Made by a program: the position numbers and the translations under genes. This document shows positions 7,770-16,079 of a stretch of 64,000 nucleotides of DNA, piece after piece (position 1 is the stretch's first letter; every line of letters starts with the position of its first letter). Origin of the DNA: Tumebacillus flagellatus (GTDB lineage: Bacteria > Bacillota > Bacilli > Tumebacillales > Tumebacillaceae); assembly GCF_000714935.1 (NCBI RefSeq), contig NZ_JMIR01000003.1:124001-188000 (forward strand). Reading direction: 5' to 3'. A model generated the notes under the pieces. That model was not told where the DNA came from. It saw only the letters and a list, made by a program, of their open reading frames with translations, and did not search any database.

Positions 7770-8345
7770 CTAACGCAACGCCTGCGCCGTCGAGCGAATC
7801 AAGCGGGTCAACTGCGTCGCCATGTATTTCGGCGAATACGCCATGTCGCCCTGCAACCACCACGCGACCATGCCGGTGTGCGCCGAGGAGATGTAATGCA
7901 GGAAGAAATCGAACGGCACCGCCCACTCTCCTTGCGGCGGGAGCAGGTCTTTGCGCTTCTGCATCGCCACGCGCATGACGTTTTCCAAGTAGAACTGAAA
8001 GCGCGGGAACCCGCGCTCGCTGAGCATCACCCGGTAGAAATCGCCGTTTTGCGCGAAGTGTTCAAACATCCGCACGAACGCGGGGGCGGGATCTCCGTCC
8101 TTGGGCAAAGGTTCCGTTTCGCCAAAGCAGCTCCGCAGTTCGTCCAACACCTCTTTGACCAGTTGGCGCAACAGGTCTTCTTTGTCCCGGTAGTGTTGGT
8201 AGAACGTCGAGCGGTTGACAGTGGCTCGCTCCGTGATGTCGCGCACGGTGAGGCGGTCGTAGCCTTTCTCCTGGATCAGTGACACCAACGCGTCACGCAA
8301 CAGTTTGCGGGAGCGTTTGATGCGGGCATCGAGTTTTGCTTCCAC
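7770..8345 (-). CDS. TetR-family transcriptional regulator of the asnB-P450 locus
   Basis: 191 residues, GTG start with AGGAGGAATT eight bases upstream. The N-terminal helix-turn-helix is classic: LTVRDITERATVNRSTFYQHYRDKEDLL at about residues 32-59 (given in two overlapping reads as LTVRDITERATVNRS and STFYQHYRDKEDLL). The C-terminal domain (WAVPFDFFLHYISSAHTG) resembles the TetR_C group of Bacillales regulators such as YxaF or FadR-like proteins. It is transcribed away from the P450 gene across 180 bases that contain a perfect 8+8 palindrome at 8411-8428, its probable operator. It likely represses P450-asnB2 and itself. The ligand is unknown. Confidence 0.88.
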   Translation of the reverse strand: MEAKLDARIKRSRKLLRDALVSLIQEKGYDRLTVRDITERATVNRSTFYQHYRDKEDLLRQLVKEVLDELRSCFGETEPLPKDGDPAPAFVRMFEHFAQNGDFYRVMLSERGFPRFQFYLENVMRVAMQKRKDLLPPQGEWAVPFDFFLHYISSAHTGMVAWWLQGDMAYSPKYMATQLTRLIRSTAQALR

Positions 8346-8410
8346 GAGAATTCCTCCTGTTGTGTCTCATCTGTCGTATATTTCGCTGTTGTTGCACAAA
8401 ATTCCTCATT

Positions 8411-8428
8411 GTGTTGGACATCCAACAC
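8411..8428. promoter_or_regulatory. operator-like palindrome between TetR and P450 genes
   Basis: GTGTTGGA-CA-TCCAACAC is a perfect inverted repeat with 8-base arms and a 2-base centre. It lies 18 bases upstream of the P450 -35 box and upstream of the TetR gene start. Size, symmetry and position fit a TetR-dimer site. Confidence 0.65.
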
Positions 8429-8446
8429 TTGCGCCGATTTTGAGGG

Positions 8447-8474
8447 TTGTAATTCGATATGCGAAAATTATAAT
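8447..8474 (+). promoter_or_regulatory. sigma-A-type promoter of the P450-asnB2 unit
   Basis: TTGTAA (8447-8452) and TATAAT (8469-8474) are 16 bases apart, the same spacing as the promoter before the first asnB. The leader to the ATG is about 45 bases and ends in AAGGAGAG. Confidence 0.7.
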
Positions 8475-8525
8475 GAATATAAATCATCTCAGCCATTACA
8501 TTTCAGCACAAGGAGAGAAGATTTT

Positions 8526-9746
8526 ATGGAGACTAAACAACTGGTTCAAACCCGCGGGTCGAGCCTGATTCCGCCGATGGAAGAGTTCAACACCGAAGAG
8601 AAGCGGGCGAACCCGTTCCCGATCTTGAAAACCCTCCGTGAAACAACCCCCCTGCGCTACAACGAGACGTACGGCACGTGGGATGCGTTTCTCTACGAAG
8701 ATTGCCATCGCATCTTGAAAGACCCCAAAACGTTCTCGTCGAGCTTCAACCGCGACAACCGCAACGTGGAGAACATCATCTCCGTCGACCCGCCGCGCCA
8801 CCAAGAGTTCCGCGAGTTGGTCAACGGCGTGTTCACGCCCAAAGCGGTGGCGGACATGGCGCCGCGCATCCGCGAGATTCTGGGCTTTTTGCTGGATGCG
8901 GTGAAAGACCAAGGGCGGATGAACACCGTGTATGACGTGGCGGCGCCGCTGCCGGTCATGGTCATCGCCGAACTGCTCGGCGTTCCGGTCACCGACCGTC
9001 TGTACTTCAAGGAGCTCTCCGACACGCTTGTCACCGGCGTGGAAGACGCGTCGGAAGAAACCTACCAGCGCGTGTTGGCGAAGCGAAATCACGCCCGCGA
9101 GACACTCACCGATTACTTCCGCCACCATTTGAACCTGCGCAAAGAGCAGCCGACGGAGGACTTGGTTTCTCACCTCTGGTATGCCAACGCCGAAAAGCAA
9201 GTGCTGAACGAAGAGCAAATCCTGATGTTCTTGACCACGCTCTTGATCGCCGGGCACGAGACGACGACGAACTTGATCACGGCGATGGTGCGCGTGCTCA
9301 CCGAGCACCCGGAGCTGCAAGAACGCCTGCTTGCAGAGCCGGAGCTGATCCCCGGCTTTGTGGAAGAGACGCTGCGCTACTATCCGTCTGTGCCGAAATT
9401 GATGCGCCGTGCGACGACCGACGTGGAAATTCGCGGGCAAGTGATCAAACAGGACGAACTGGTCAACGTCTGGATGGCGTCCGCCAACCGCGATGCGGCG
9501 AAGTTTGCCAACCCGGATCAATTCGACCCGACGCGCCAGCCGAACGCGCACATCACGTTTGGCTTTGGCAACCACTTCTGTTTGGGCGCGCCGCTCGCAC
9601 GTCTGGAAGGGCAGATCGCGCTGGAAGTGATCGTGAACACGCTGTGCAACCTCGCGCTGGTTGAGGGTGCCAAGATCGAGCCGACGCCGTACCCGCTGTT
9701 CACGGCAGTCAAGGAATACCCGGTCACGTTTGAAAAAAGAGCCTGA
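8526..9746 (+). CDS. cytochrome P450
   Basis: 406 residues from the ATG at 8526, which has AAGGAGAG eight bases upstream. An open frame extends further left but has no ribosome site. Motifs: I-helix AGHETT (242-247) for oxygen activation, ETLR (281-284) of the K helix, and the haem loop FGFGNHFCLG with the Cys ligand at 352. It is soluble, without a membrane anchor, like bacterial class I P450s (CYP107/CYP109-like by appearance). It needs an external ferredoxin or flavodoxin, and no redox partner gene is nearby. It is 45 bases upstream of asnB copy 2 with no terminator between, so the two are probably one transcript under TetR control. The substrate is unknown. Confidence 0.93.
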   Translation: METKQLVQTRGSSLIPPMEEFNTEEKRANPFPILKTLRETTPLRYNETYGTWDAFLYEDCHRILKDPKTFSSSFNRDNRNVENIISVDPPRHQEFRELVNGVFTPKAVADMAPRIREILGFLLDAVKDQGRMNTVYDVAAPLPVMVIAELLGVPVTDRLYFKELSDTLVTGVEDASEETYQRVLAKRNHARETLTDYFRHHLNLRKEQPTEDLVSHLWYANAEKQVLNEEQILMFLTTLLIAGHETTTNLITAMVRVLTEHPELQERLLAEPELIPGFVEETLRYYPSVPKLMRRATTDVEIRGQVIKQDELVNVWMASANRDAAKFANPDQFDPTRQPNAHITFGFGNHFCLGAPLARLEGQIALEVIVNTLCNLALVEGAKIEPTPYPLFTAVKEYPVTFEKRA

Positions 9747-9791
9747 CACGCGACCGTTCATTTTTTACGAGAAAAAGGGAGATGACACAAC

Positions 9792-11621
9792 ATGTGCGGA
9801 ATCACCGGATGGTTGGATTGGCAACGCGATTTGACAGAGCAAGGCAACGTCGTCACGGCGATGGCAGATACTTTGAAACGGCGCGGCCCGGATGCGGGCG
9901 GTCAATGGCTGGCACCGCGCGTGGGGTTGGCGCATCGCCGCTTGATCGTCATCGACCCGAACGGCGGAGTGCAGCCGATGGTGCGACAAGCGGGCGGAAA
10001 CACCTACGCCATTACATACAACGGCGAACTCTACAACTTCCGCGAACTGCGACGCGAACTCGAAGGCCGCGGGCATGTGTTTGAATCGCGCTCCGACACC
10101 GAAGTGCTGCTGCGCGCCTACATCGAGTGGGGCCCTTCTTGCGTGGAGAAGTTCAACGGGATTTTTGCGTTTGCGATTTGGGATGAGAAGGAACAGCAAT
10201 TGTTCCTCGGCCGCGACCACCTCGGCGTCAAACCGCTGTTCTATGCACAGCGCGGCAGCTCGTTCCTATTCGGGTCGGAGATGAAAGCGCTCTTGGCCAA
10301 CCCGCTCGTCAAACCGGAAGTCGATCAGGACGGCCTGACCGAGTTAATGGCGATGGGCGTGTTCCGCACGCCGGGTCAAGGAATCTATCGCGGCGTGACC
10401 GAAGTGTTGCCGGGCCACACCGTGCTCGTCACCCGAAACGGCGTGCGCGTGACGCAGTACTGGAAGTTGGAAAGCCGCGAGCACACCGAAGATTTCGCGG
10501 CGACTGTGCAACACGTGCGCGACTTGCTCGAAGACGCGATCACCCGCCAACTCGTGTCCGACGTGCCGATCGGCACGATGCTCTCCGGCGGCCTCGATTC
10601 CAGCGGCGTCTCGGCGGTGGCAGCGCTCGCGTTCAAGGGAGAAGGCCGTCAACTTGACACCTACTCGCTGCAATTCGTGGACGAAGACCGCGACTTCAAA
10701 GCGAATCCGATGCACCGCGACCTCGACGCGCCGTGGGCGAAGCGGGTCGCCGACACGTCCGGCACGAACCACCACATCATCTTGCTCGACACGCCGGACC
10801 TGCTCGAAGACATCCTCGAACCGATGCGCGCCCGCGACTTGCCGGCGACCGGCGACATCGAAACGTCGCTCTACACCCTGTTCAAAAAAATGAAACCGGA
10901 AGTCACCGTCGCCCTCTCCGGCGAATCGGCGGACGAAGTGTTCGGCGGATATCCGTGGTACTACACGCCGGAGATGCGCAGCATCAACAACTTCCCGTGG
11001 ACGGCGCTTGGCGGCAACAAACTGGAAGAAGCGGTGCTTCCCGACGTGATGGAGCGCTTGAACCCGAAAGCGCATCAAGCGATGCGCTACCAAGAAGCCC
11101 TGAGCCTCGTGCCGCGACTGGCGGGCGAATCGGCGGAAGACGCGCGGACGCGCGAGATCTTCTTCTTGAACATCGCCCGCTTCCTCCCCTACATGCTCGA
11201 CCGCAAAGACCGCATGAGCATGGCGGCGTCGCTGGAAGTCCGCGTGCCGTTCTGCGACTACCGCTTGGTGGAATACATGTGGAACGTGCCGTGGGAGATG
11301 AAGTTCGCAGGCGGCGTGGAAAAAGGTCTGCTGCGCGAGGCCTTCTCGCACGTCCTGCCCGAAGACGTGGTGCGCCGCCGCAAAACGGCGTATCCGGTCA
11401 CGCACAACCCGACGTACGTGAACGGCGTCAAGCAACGCGTGCGCGAGATCGTCGAGGAAGGCACCTCCCCGATCTTCGACCTGTTCGACCGCGACAAAGT
11501 CCGCCAAGCCGCGTACTACGAAGGGCCGACCGGCTCCGGCTTCGTCTCGTTGAAAAACTACTACGACCACATCATCCAGATGGACGCGTGGATGCGCGAG
11601 TACAAAGTCTCTCTGGTGTAA
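9792..11621 (+). CDS. asnB: asparagine synthase (glutamine-hydrolysing), copy 2
   Basis: 609 residues, the same length as copy 1 and identical at well over four-fifths of positions by eye. The leader GAAAAAGGGAGATGA is also shared. Cys2, NGELYN, RSDTE, SGGLDSS and LSGESADEVFGGYPW are all kept, so both glutaminase and synthetase domains should be active. Differences cluster around residues 385-425 (after YPWYYTPEMRS) and in the last 60 residues, which in AsnB enzymes lie near or after the synthetase site. Divergence there could change the acceptor carboxylate. It is co-oriented with P450 45 bases upstream. Known AsnB-like enzymes amidate aspartate, diaminopimelate or natural-product acids; which applies is open. 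Confidence 0.92.
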   Translation: MCGITGWLDWQRDLTEQGNVVTAMADTLKRRGPDAGGQWLAPRVGLAHRRLIVIDPNGGVQPMVRQAGGNTYAITYNGELYNFRELRRELEGRGHVFESRSDTEVLLRAYIEWGPSCVEKFNGIFAFAIWDEKEQQLFLGRDHLGVKPLFYAQRGSSFLFGSEMKALLANPLVKPEVDQDGLTELMAMGVFRTPGQGIYRGVTEVLPGHTVLVTRNGVRVTQYWKLESREHTEDFAATVQHVRDLLEDAITRQLVSDVPIGTMLSGGLDSSGVSAVAALAFKGEGRQLDTYSLQFVDEDRDFKANPMHRDLDAPWAKRVADTSGTNHHIILLDTPDLLEDILEPMRARDLPATGDIETSLYTLFKKMKPEVTVALSGESADEVFGGYPWYYTPEMRSINNFPWTALGGNKLEEAVLPDVMERLNPKAHQAMRYQEALSLVPRLAGESAEDARTREIFFLNIARFLPYMLDRKDRMSMAASLEVRVPFCDYRLVEYMWNVPWEMKFAGGVEKGLLREAFSHVLPEDVVRRRKTAYPVTHNPTYVNGVKQRVREIVEEGTSPIFDLFDRDKVRQAAYYEGPTGSGFVSLKNYYDHIIQMDAWMREYKVSLV

Positions 11622-11637
11622 GAGGGCAAGAAGACAC

Positions 11638-11656
11638 AAAAAAAGCAGTGGAACGC
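11638..11656 (+). repeat. copy of the left arm of the asnB1 terminator
   Basis: The 19 bases AAAAAAAGCAGTGGAACGC match 7699-7717 exactly, but the right arm is missing here and a different terminator follows. This marks the downstream edge of the asnB duplication. Confidence 0.8.
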
Positions 11657-11667
11657 ATTGGCATCGC

Positions 11668-11715
11668 AAAAAAGAGGCGCGAGGATAGGCTCCCCCTATC
11701 CTCGCACCTCTTTTT
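11668..11715. terminator. strong bidirectional terminator after asnB copy 2
   Basis: AAAAAAGAGG and GCGAGGATAGG pair with CCTATCCTCGC and CCTCTTTTT around CTCCC. It separates asnB2 from the convergent chemoreceptor gene. Confidence 0.88.
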
Positions 11716-11736
11716 CCATGCCAGACACGAAACGCA

Positions 11737-12633
11737 CTAAAACAACTCCGCCAGCAGCCTCGACTGCTCCTCCAGCTCTTTCGCCGCTTGTCCGATGCCG
11801 ACGAACTCATGATTCGCCCGCTCGATCAGGCGTTTGGAGTCGACGACAGTGGATTGGGAGAGTTGAGTGCCGGCTTCGATGTTCTCCACTTGGCTGTTGA
11901 TGTTCTTCACGCTGGTGTTGACCATCTCTGTGGTTTCTTGCACCCGTCGCGCCAGTTTGCGCACTTCGTCGGCGACAACGTTGAACCCGCGTCCCGCTTC
12001 TCCAACCCGTGCCGCTTCAATCGCGGCGTTCAGCGCCAGCACGTTGGTCTGTTGGGCAATACGGCGAATCGTCTCGACCAACCCGCGGATCGACTTGACC
12101 TCTTCCACGAGCAACGCGAGGACAGCCATGTTGTCTTCGGCGACGTCCACGCTTTTCTGAATCGCTTTCGAAAGATCTTCGCTTCGAGCAATCCCTTCCT
12201 CCGCGCGGGCACGCAGTTCGTCGGCCATGTACTGAAGACTTCCGGTGAGCTGAAGCGTGCTTTCCTCACGCGCTGTAATATCGGTCGCCACTTTGACAAT
12301 ACCGAGGATTTCCCCTCGCTCGTTGCGGACAGCCGTGTAGGTCGCTTCCAACCAGAGCAACCTCCCGTCCTTGGCGACGCGCTGAACCTTATCTTGTACC
12401 GCCTTGCCTTGGCGCAGATTCTTCCAAAACTCTTGGTAAGCCGGGCTCCCGGCATACTCAGACGTACAAAACTTCCGATGGTGCATTCCAATCATGTCGA
12501 CGACACGATAGCCCATTGCCCTGGCAAAAATCTCATTCACCCACAAAACCTGTCCCTCGAGATTGAATTCGATCATCGCGAGCGACCGTTCCAACGCAGC
12601 GAAAACATCCAAGCGGTTTAACTGATTGTCCAT
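11737..12633 (-). CDS. soluble PAS-domain methyl-accepting chemotaxis protein
   Basis: 298 residues. A PAS domain fills about residues 10-120 ([23 protein letters not shown], read in parts as [15 protein letters not shown] and IFARAMGY, ending IVKVATDIT). The C-terminal half is an MCP signalling hairpin whose tip reads [26 protein letters not shown]. That stretch is given as [18 protein letters not shown] then VGEAGRGF, followed by [10 protein letters not shown]. There are no membrane segments, so it is a cytoplasmic sensor that signals through CheW/CheA, probably of redox state or a bound cofactor. No che genes are in the window. It has a weak GGAAAGGAA ribosome site. It is transcribed alone towards the asnB2 terminator. 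Confidence 0.9.
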   Translation of the reverse strand: MDNQLNRLDVFAALERSLAMIEFNLEGQVLWVNEIFARAMGYRVVDMIGMHHRKFCTSEYAGSPAYQEFWKNLRQGKAVQDKVQRVAKDGRLLWLEATYTAVRNERGEILGIVKVATDITAREESTLQLTGSLQYMADELRARAEEGIARSEDLSKAIQKSVDVAEDNMAVLALLVEEVKSIRGLVETIRRIAQQTNVLALNAAIEAARVGEAGRGFNVVADEVRKLARRVQETTEMVNTSVKNINSQVENIEAGTQLSQSTVVDSKRLIERANHEFVGIGQAAKELEEQSRLLAELF

Positions 12634-12763
12634 CTTCCAACTATTCCTTTCCGGAAATTCAAGGCTTCGACCGAATCACCGATTCATGTATAGACTCATT
12701 ATTGAGTGTAGATTCAACAATATTCTATAGATTCAACTCTGTCCGATCAGATCCTGCTAAATA

Positions 12764-12792
12764 AAAAGGAGTCCTTCGCGAGGAACTCCCTT
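12764..12792 (-). terminator. rho-independent terminator of the RluA gene
   Basis: On the minus strand AAGGGAGTTCCT pairs with AGGACTCCTT around CGCGA and is followed by TTTTTATTT. It ends the pseudouridine-synthase gene, which stops at 12815. Confidence 0.82.
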
Positions 12793-12814
12793 ATCAACCG
12801 ATGATCTGCCGTCC

Positions 12815-13774
12815 TTACTTCCCGCTCTCCCGAAACGCGTTCAAAAACATCTTCGGGATCTTGGTTTCAAAACGCATCAGCTTTTCCGTGGTCGGATGTA
12901 CAAACGACAGGACTCGCGCGTGCAGGCCCAGTCTTGCCATCGCCTTGCCGCTGGCGCCGTACTTTTTGTCGTTGACGATCGGATGGCCGATGTCTTGCAT
13001 ATGTACGCGAATTTGGTTTTTGCGACCCGTTTCCAAATTCACTTCCAGCAGCGAGAAGTTGCGGTTGGACTTCAGCACTTTATAATGCGTCACCGCACGC
13101 TGCCCGCCGTTTGGCGTCGGGCTGGAGTAGACCATGAGCGTCTTGGTTTCTTTCAACCACGAAGAAATCGTGCCTTCCTTCTTCTTCACTTGGCCCTCCA
13201 CCAGCGCGATGTACGTCCGCTCTTCCACCGCGTCTTGCCAGTTGGTTTGCAGTTTCTCTTTCACCGCTTGGCTCTTCGCAAACATCATCACGCCGGACGT
13301 GTCGCGGTCGAGTCGATGCACGACGAAGATCCGGTTCTGCGGGTCGGTGCGGCGCACATGATCCATCAACTGCCGGTACGCCGTCAACTCCTCCGCGTCT
13401 TTCTCGGTGGCGATCGAGAGCAGCCCGGACGCTTTTTCAATCACGATCACGTCGTCGTCTTCGTAGAGAATCTCCACGCCTTGCATCTTGGCGGGCTCGG
13501 CGACGGGGGCTTTTTTCTCCCCGATGGAGACGGTTTGCCCCAGTTTGAGCGGATGATTATACGCCGTCACCGACACGCCGTCGACATGAACGTCTCCCCG
13601 CGCCAGCAGCGATTTGACCGAATTGCGGCTGAGGTTGGTGATGCTCTTCAGCAAAAAAGCCAACAGTTCCTCAGACTCCTGCACGGTGAACTGCTTGCTC
13701 TTCGGTTTGCTCTCGGGTTTGCCCGTTGCACGCGGCGTGCCGCTGTGGGTGTTTTTTTGAAAACCTCTCGCCAT
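12815..13774 (-). CDS. RluA-family rRNA/tRNA pseudouridine synthase
   Basis: 319 residues. A basic N-terminal extension (1-28) is followed by an S4 RNA-binding domain (about 30-95) and the catalytic domain. The signature HRLDRDTSG (153-161) carries the catalytic Asp156. The later GRKNQIRVHM and HPIVNDKKYG segments are typical of RluA/RluD. These enzymes isomerise uridines in 23S rRNA or tRNA; the exact target cannot be read. It is the gene after the MazG-like one on the same strand (20-base gap) and ends at a terminator, so it may be the last gene of the RecQ unit. Confidence 0.92.
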   Translation of the reverse strand: MARGFQKNTHSGTPRATGKPESKPKSKQFTVQESEELLAFLLKSITNLSRNSVKSLLARGDVHVDGVSVTAYNHPLKLGQTVSIGEKKAPVAEPAKMQGVEILYEDDDVIVIEKASGLLSIATEKDAEELTAYRQLMDHVRRTDPQNRIFVVHRLDRDTSGVMMFAKSQAVKEKLQTNWQDAVEERTYIALVEGQVKKKEGTISSWLKETKTLMVYSSPTPNGGQRAVTHYKVLKSNRNFSLLEVNLETGRKNQIRVHMQDIGHPIVNDKKYGASGKAMARLGLHARVLSFVHPTTEKLMRFETKIPKMFLNAFRESGK

Positions 13775-13794
13775 GTTGCGCTCCCTCTGCCCTG

Positions 13795-14151
13795 TTATTT
13801 TACAAACTTCTCAACAGGGAACCTTTTTTCATTGATTTGGTACTTATCTTGAACGGCCTTGGCGAGATCAATACCTTGTTGGTTGCAGAAGCTCAGCAGG
13901 TAGATCGCGATGTCCGCCACTTCCATCCGCACTTGCTCGCGTTTCTCGGCGCTCAGCTTTTCGTCCGCGTAGTCGTCGTTGTCGAGCCACTGGAAGTGCT
14001 CCATCAACTCCGCCGCTTCGATGGCGATGCTCATCGCCAAGTTCTTCGGACGATGGCCCTCTACATGCCAGTTGCGCGCTTCCGTAAACTCTCTCACCTG
14101 CTGTTTCAACTCCGCCACCGTGACGACGGCATCTCCCCGAACTTCGCTCAT
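13795..14151 (-). CDS. MazG-like nucleotide pyrophosphohydrolase (RS21-C6/dCTPase type)
   Basis: 118 residues. The all-alpha NTP-pyrophosphatase signature is present: EAAELMEHFQW (E-x-x-E) followed after about 20 residues by EVADIAIYLL (E-x-x-D), which together bind the metals. Such proteins hydrolyse non-canonical or excess (d)NTPs to monophosphates and clean the nucleotide pool. The ATG overlaps the recQ stop as ATGA (14148-14151), a translational-coupling arrangement that fits a joint DNA-maintenance role. The protein is a single short domain without the duplicated MazG structure. Confidence 0.9.
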   Translation of the reverse strand: MSEVRGDAVVTVAELKQQVREFTEARNWHVEGHRPKNLAMSIAIEAAELMEHFQWLDNDDYADEKLSAEKREQVRMEVADIAIYLLSFCNQQGIDLAKAVQDKYQINEKRFPVEKFVK

Positions 14152-16079
14152 TCCACTCGCTCTCCCATCTGTTCCAGCATCTGTTTGGCTTGCCGAACGT
14201 TGTACTCCTTATCTTCGCGGCGCAACAGCTCGCGCACCGGCCCGATCCAGCGCCGGTCGTCAATCTTCGCGAGCGCCTTCAGCGCATATTGCCGCACCTG
14301 CGGATTGGTGTCTTCCAATCGCGGCACCAAGTACGGCACCGATTCCGCCCGCCCGATCTTGCCGATCGCGGAACACGCCATCCGCCGTGTCGTCACCGAC
14401 GGCGAATTCAACATCTCGTACAGGCGCGGCAACTCGTCCGCTTTGCCCTGCTGACCGACGCGGTACGCTTCTTCGCCCGCCGTCATCGCGAGGCGCAGCG
14501 GTTCGCCGATGCGCGGGTCGAGCTTCTCCTCGGGAAACAGATCCATCAACACCCGTCCCCAGTTCAAACTCGCGAGCGTCACGTCCACCAGCGTCGGGTT
14601 CTTCGAGAGCTCCGGGTTGCAGATGTCGCAACAGACGCGCGGCCGCTCCGTGAGCGCTTGTCCAAAGTACCCCAGCACCCCTTCGCGTCGGCACAGCGGC
14701 GAGTGCAGCAGATCCACGACGCGGTTGAGCTTCCCGAAGCGGCGCAACTTCAAGCGTTCAATCGCTTGGAGCACGTCGCTTTTGCGCGAACGCATCCGCT
14801 CGACGTCCAACCGCAAGATCACGGCGTCGCCCGTCAGATCCAGCACCTCCATCGCGCCGATGTTCTCCCACTGGTGAACGAGCAGCGACAGCCGGTCGTC
14901 ATCCAACCCCGGCCAGCGCGTCATCTCGCGCCACGAACCCCGAAACACGCCGCCCTCGCTGCTGTGCAACCGCATCAACTCAAACGCCGTGTCGTACTCC
15001 TGCTCCGTCGGAAACTCCCGCTTCAGAAAGTAATGATGGATCGCCCGGTCCTGCTCGTTGTAGATCGTCATGCACACCGACGGCAATCCGTCCCGCCCGG
15101 CGCGCCCCGCCTCTTGGTAATAACCTTCGACGCTCGCCGGAACGTGCAAGTGCACGACAAACCGAATGTCCGGCTTGTCGATCCCCATCCCGAACGCGTT
15201 GGTCGCGACGACGATGCGCACATGACCGGACATGAATCCGTCCTGCACCGCCCGCCGCTCTTCCGGCCGCAAGCCCGCGTGGTAAAACGCAATCGGCTCA
15301 CCCGGCAGCGCCATGCGCAGATACCGCGCCACTTCTTCGCACTCGTTGCGCGACGGCGCGTAGACGATACCCGCTCCGTCCTGCTTTTGCAAAAACGAAA
15401 ACGCCGCGCGGTACTTCGCTTCCTTCGTCTCTTCGCGCCGGAACACCAGCGCCAGATTCGGACGGTCAAACCCCGTGACGAACTTGCGGCAATTGAGAAT
15501 CCGCAGTTGAATGAGGATGTCCTCCTGCACTTCCGGCGTCGCCGTCGCCGTCAACGCAAGGACCGGCACGTGCCCGATCTTCTCCCGCACCGCGCCGATC
15601 TGCAAGTAGTCCGTGCGGAAGTCATGCCCCCACTCGGAAATGCAGTGCGCTTCGTCCACGACGAGCATGGAAACGGGAATCTCCTGCAACAGCTGCAAAA
15701 ACTCCTGGCTCCTCAGCCGCTCCGGCGCGATGTAGACCAGTTTGAACGCGCCGTGCCGAATGCCGGCGAGTCGGTTTTTCAACTCTTGAGGGGAGAGGAG
15801 CGAGTTCAGGTACGTCGCTTCGTCGATGCCGCGGCGGTACAGCGCTTCGACTTGGTCGTGCATCAGCGCCACCAGCGGCGAGATGACGAGCGTCACGCCG
15901 GGCAGGAGCAGCGCCGGCAACTGGTAGCACAGCGACTTGCCCGCGCCCGTCGTCATGATGCCGAGCACATGCTCGCCGTCCAGCAACGCCCGTATGATCT
16001 GCTCCTGCCCGCCGCGAAAGCTGTCAAAGCCAAAGTACCGCTTGAGCGGTTCGCGCAGATCAAGCTCAAGCTCCTGCAT
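14148..16079 (-). CDS. recQ: RecQ-type ATP-dependent DNA helicase with C-terminal HEAT-like repeats
   Basis: 643 residues from the ATG at 16079, which has GGAGGAGGA upstream. An ATG seven codons earlier has a poorer site. Helicase motifs: TTGAGKS (43-49), DEAH (142-145), ALTATATPEVQ, and QEAGRAGRDG of motif VI. The zinc-binding region ends in CRREG and CCDICNP. The HRDC domain of Escherichia coli RecQ is absent. Instead the last 110 residues carry HEAT-like repeats (TTRRMACSAIGKIG, then QVRQYALKALAKI), probably a protein-protein surface. It overlaps the upstream partner gene by 14 bases and mazG by four, so the three genes are one unit. It unwinds DNA 3'-5' in recombination and repair. Confidence 0.93.
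   Translation of the reverse strand: MQELELDLREPLKRYFGFDSFRGGQEQIIRALLDGEHVLGIMTTGAGKSLCYQLPALLLPGVTLVISPLVALMHDQVEALYRRGIDEATYLNSLLSPQELKNRLAGIRHGAFKLVYIAPERLRSQEFLQLLQEIPVSMLVVDEAHCISEWGHDFRTDYLQIGAVREKIGHVPVLALTATATPEVQEDILIQLRILNCRKFVTGFDRPNLALVFRREETKEAKYRAAFSFLQKQDGAGIVYAPSRNECEEVARYLRMALPGEPIAFYHAGLRPEERRAVQDGFMSGHVRIVVATNAFGMGIDKPDIRFVVHLHVPASVEGYYQEAGRAGRDGLPSVCMTIYNEQDRAIHHYFLKREFPTEQEYDTAFELMRLHSSEGGVFRGSWREMTRWPGLDDDRLSLLVHQWENIGAMEVLDLTGDAVILRLDVERMRSRKSDVLQAIERLKLRRFGKLNRVVDLLHSPLCRREGVLGYFGQALTERPRVCCDICNPELSKNPTLVDVTLASLNWGRVLMDLFPEEKLDPRIGEPLRLAMTAGEEAYRVGQQGKADELPRLYEMLNSPSVTTRRMACSAIGKIGRAESVPYLVPRLEDTNPQVRQYALKALAKIDDRRWIGPVRELLRREDKEYNVRQAKQMLEQMGERVE

Noticed and set aside
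5778-11715. Reading the asnB-P450 locus as a lasso-peptide cluster
   Set aside because: AsnB-like cyclases occur there, but no precursor, leader protease or transporter gene is nearby, and both proteins keep the glutaminase Cys2 and full AsnB length.
10344-11810. 488-codon frame opposite asnB2
   Set aside because: Shadow of asnB2, passing through its terminator.
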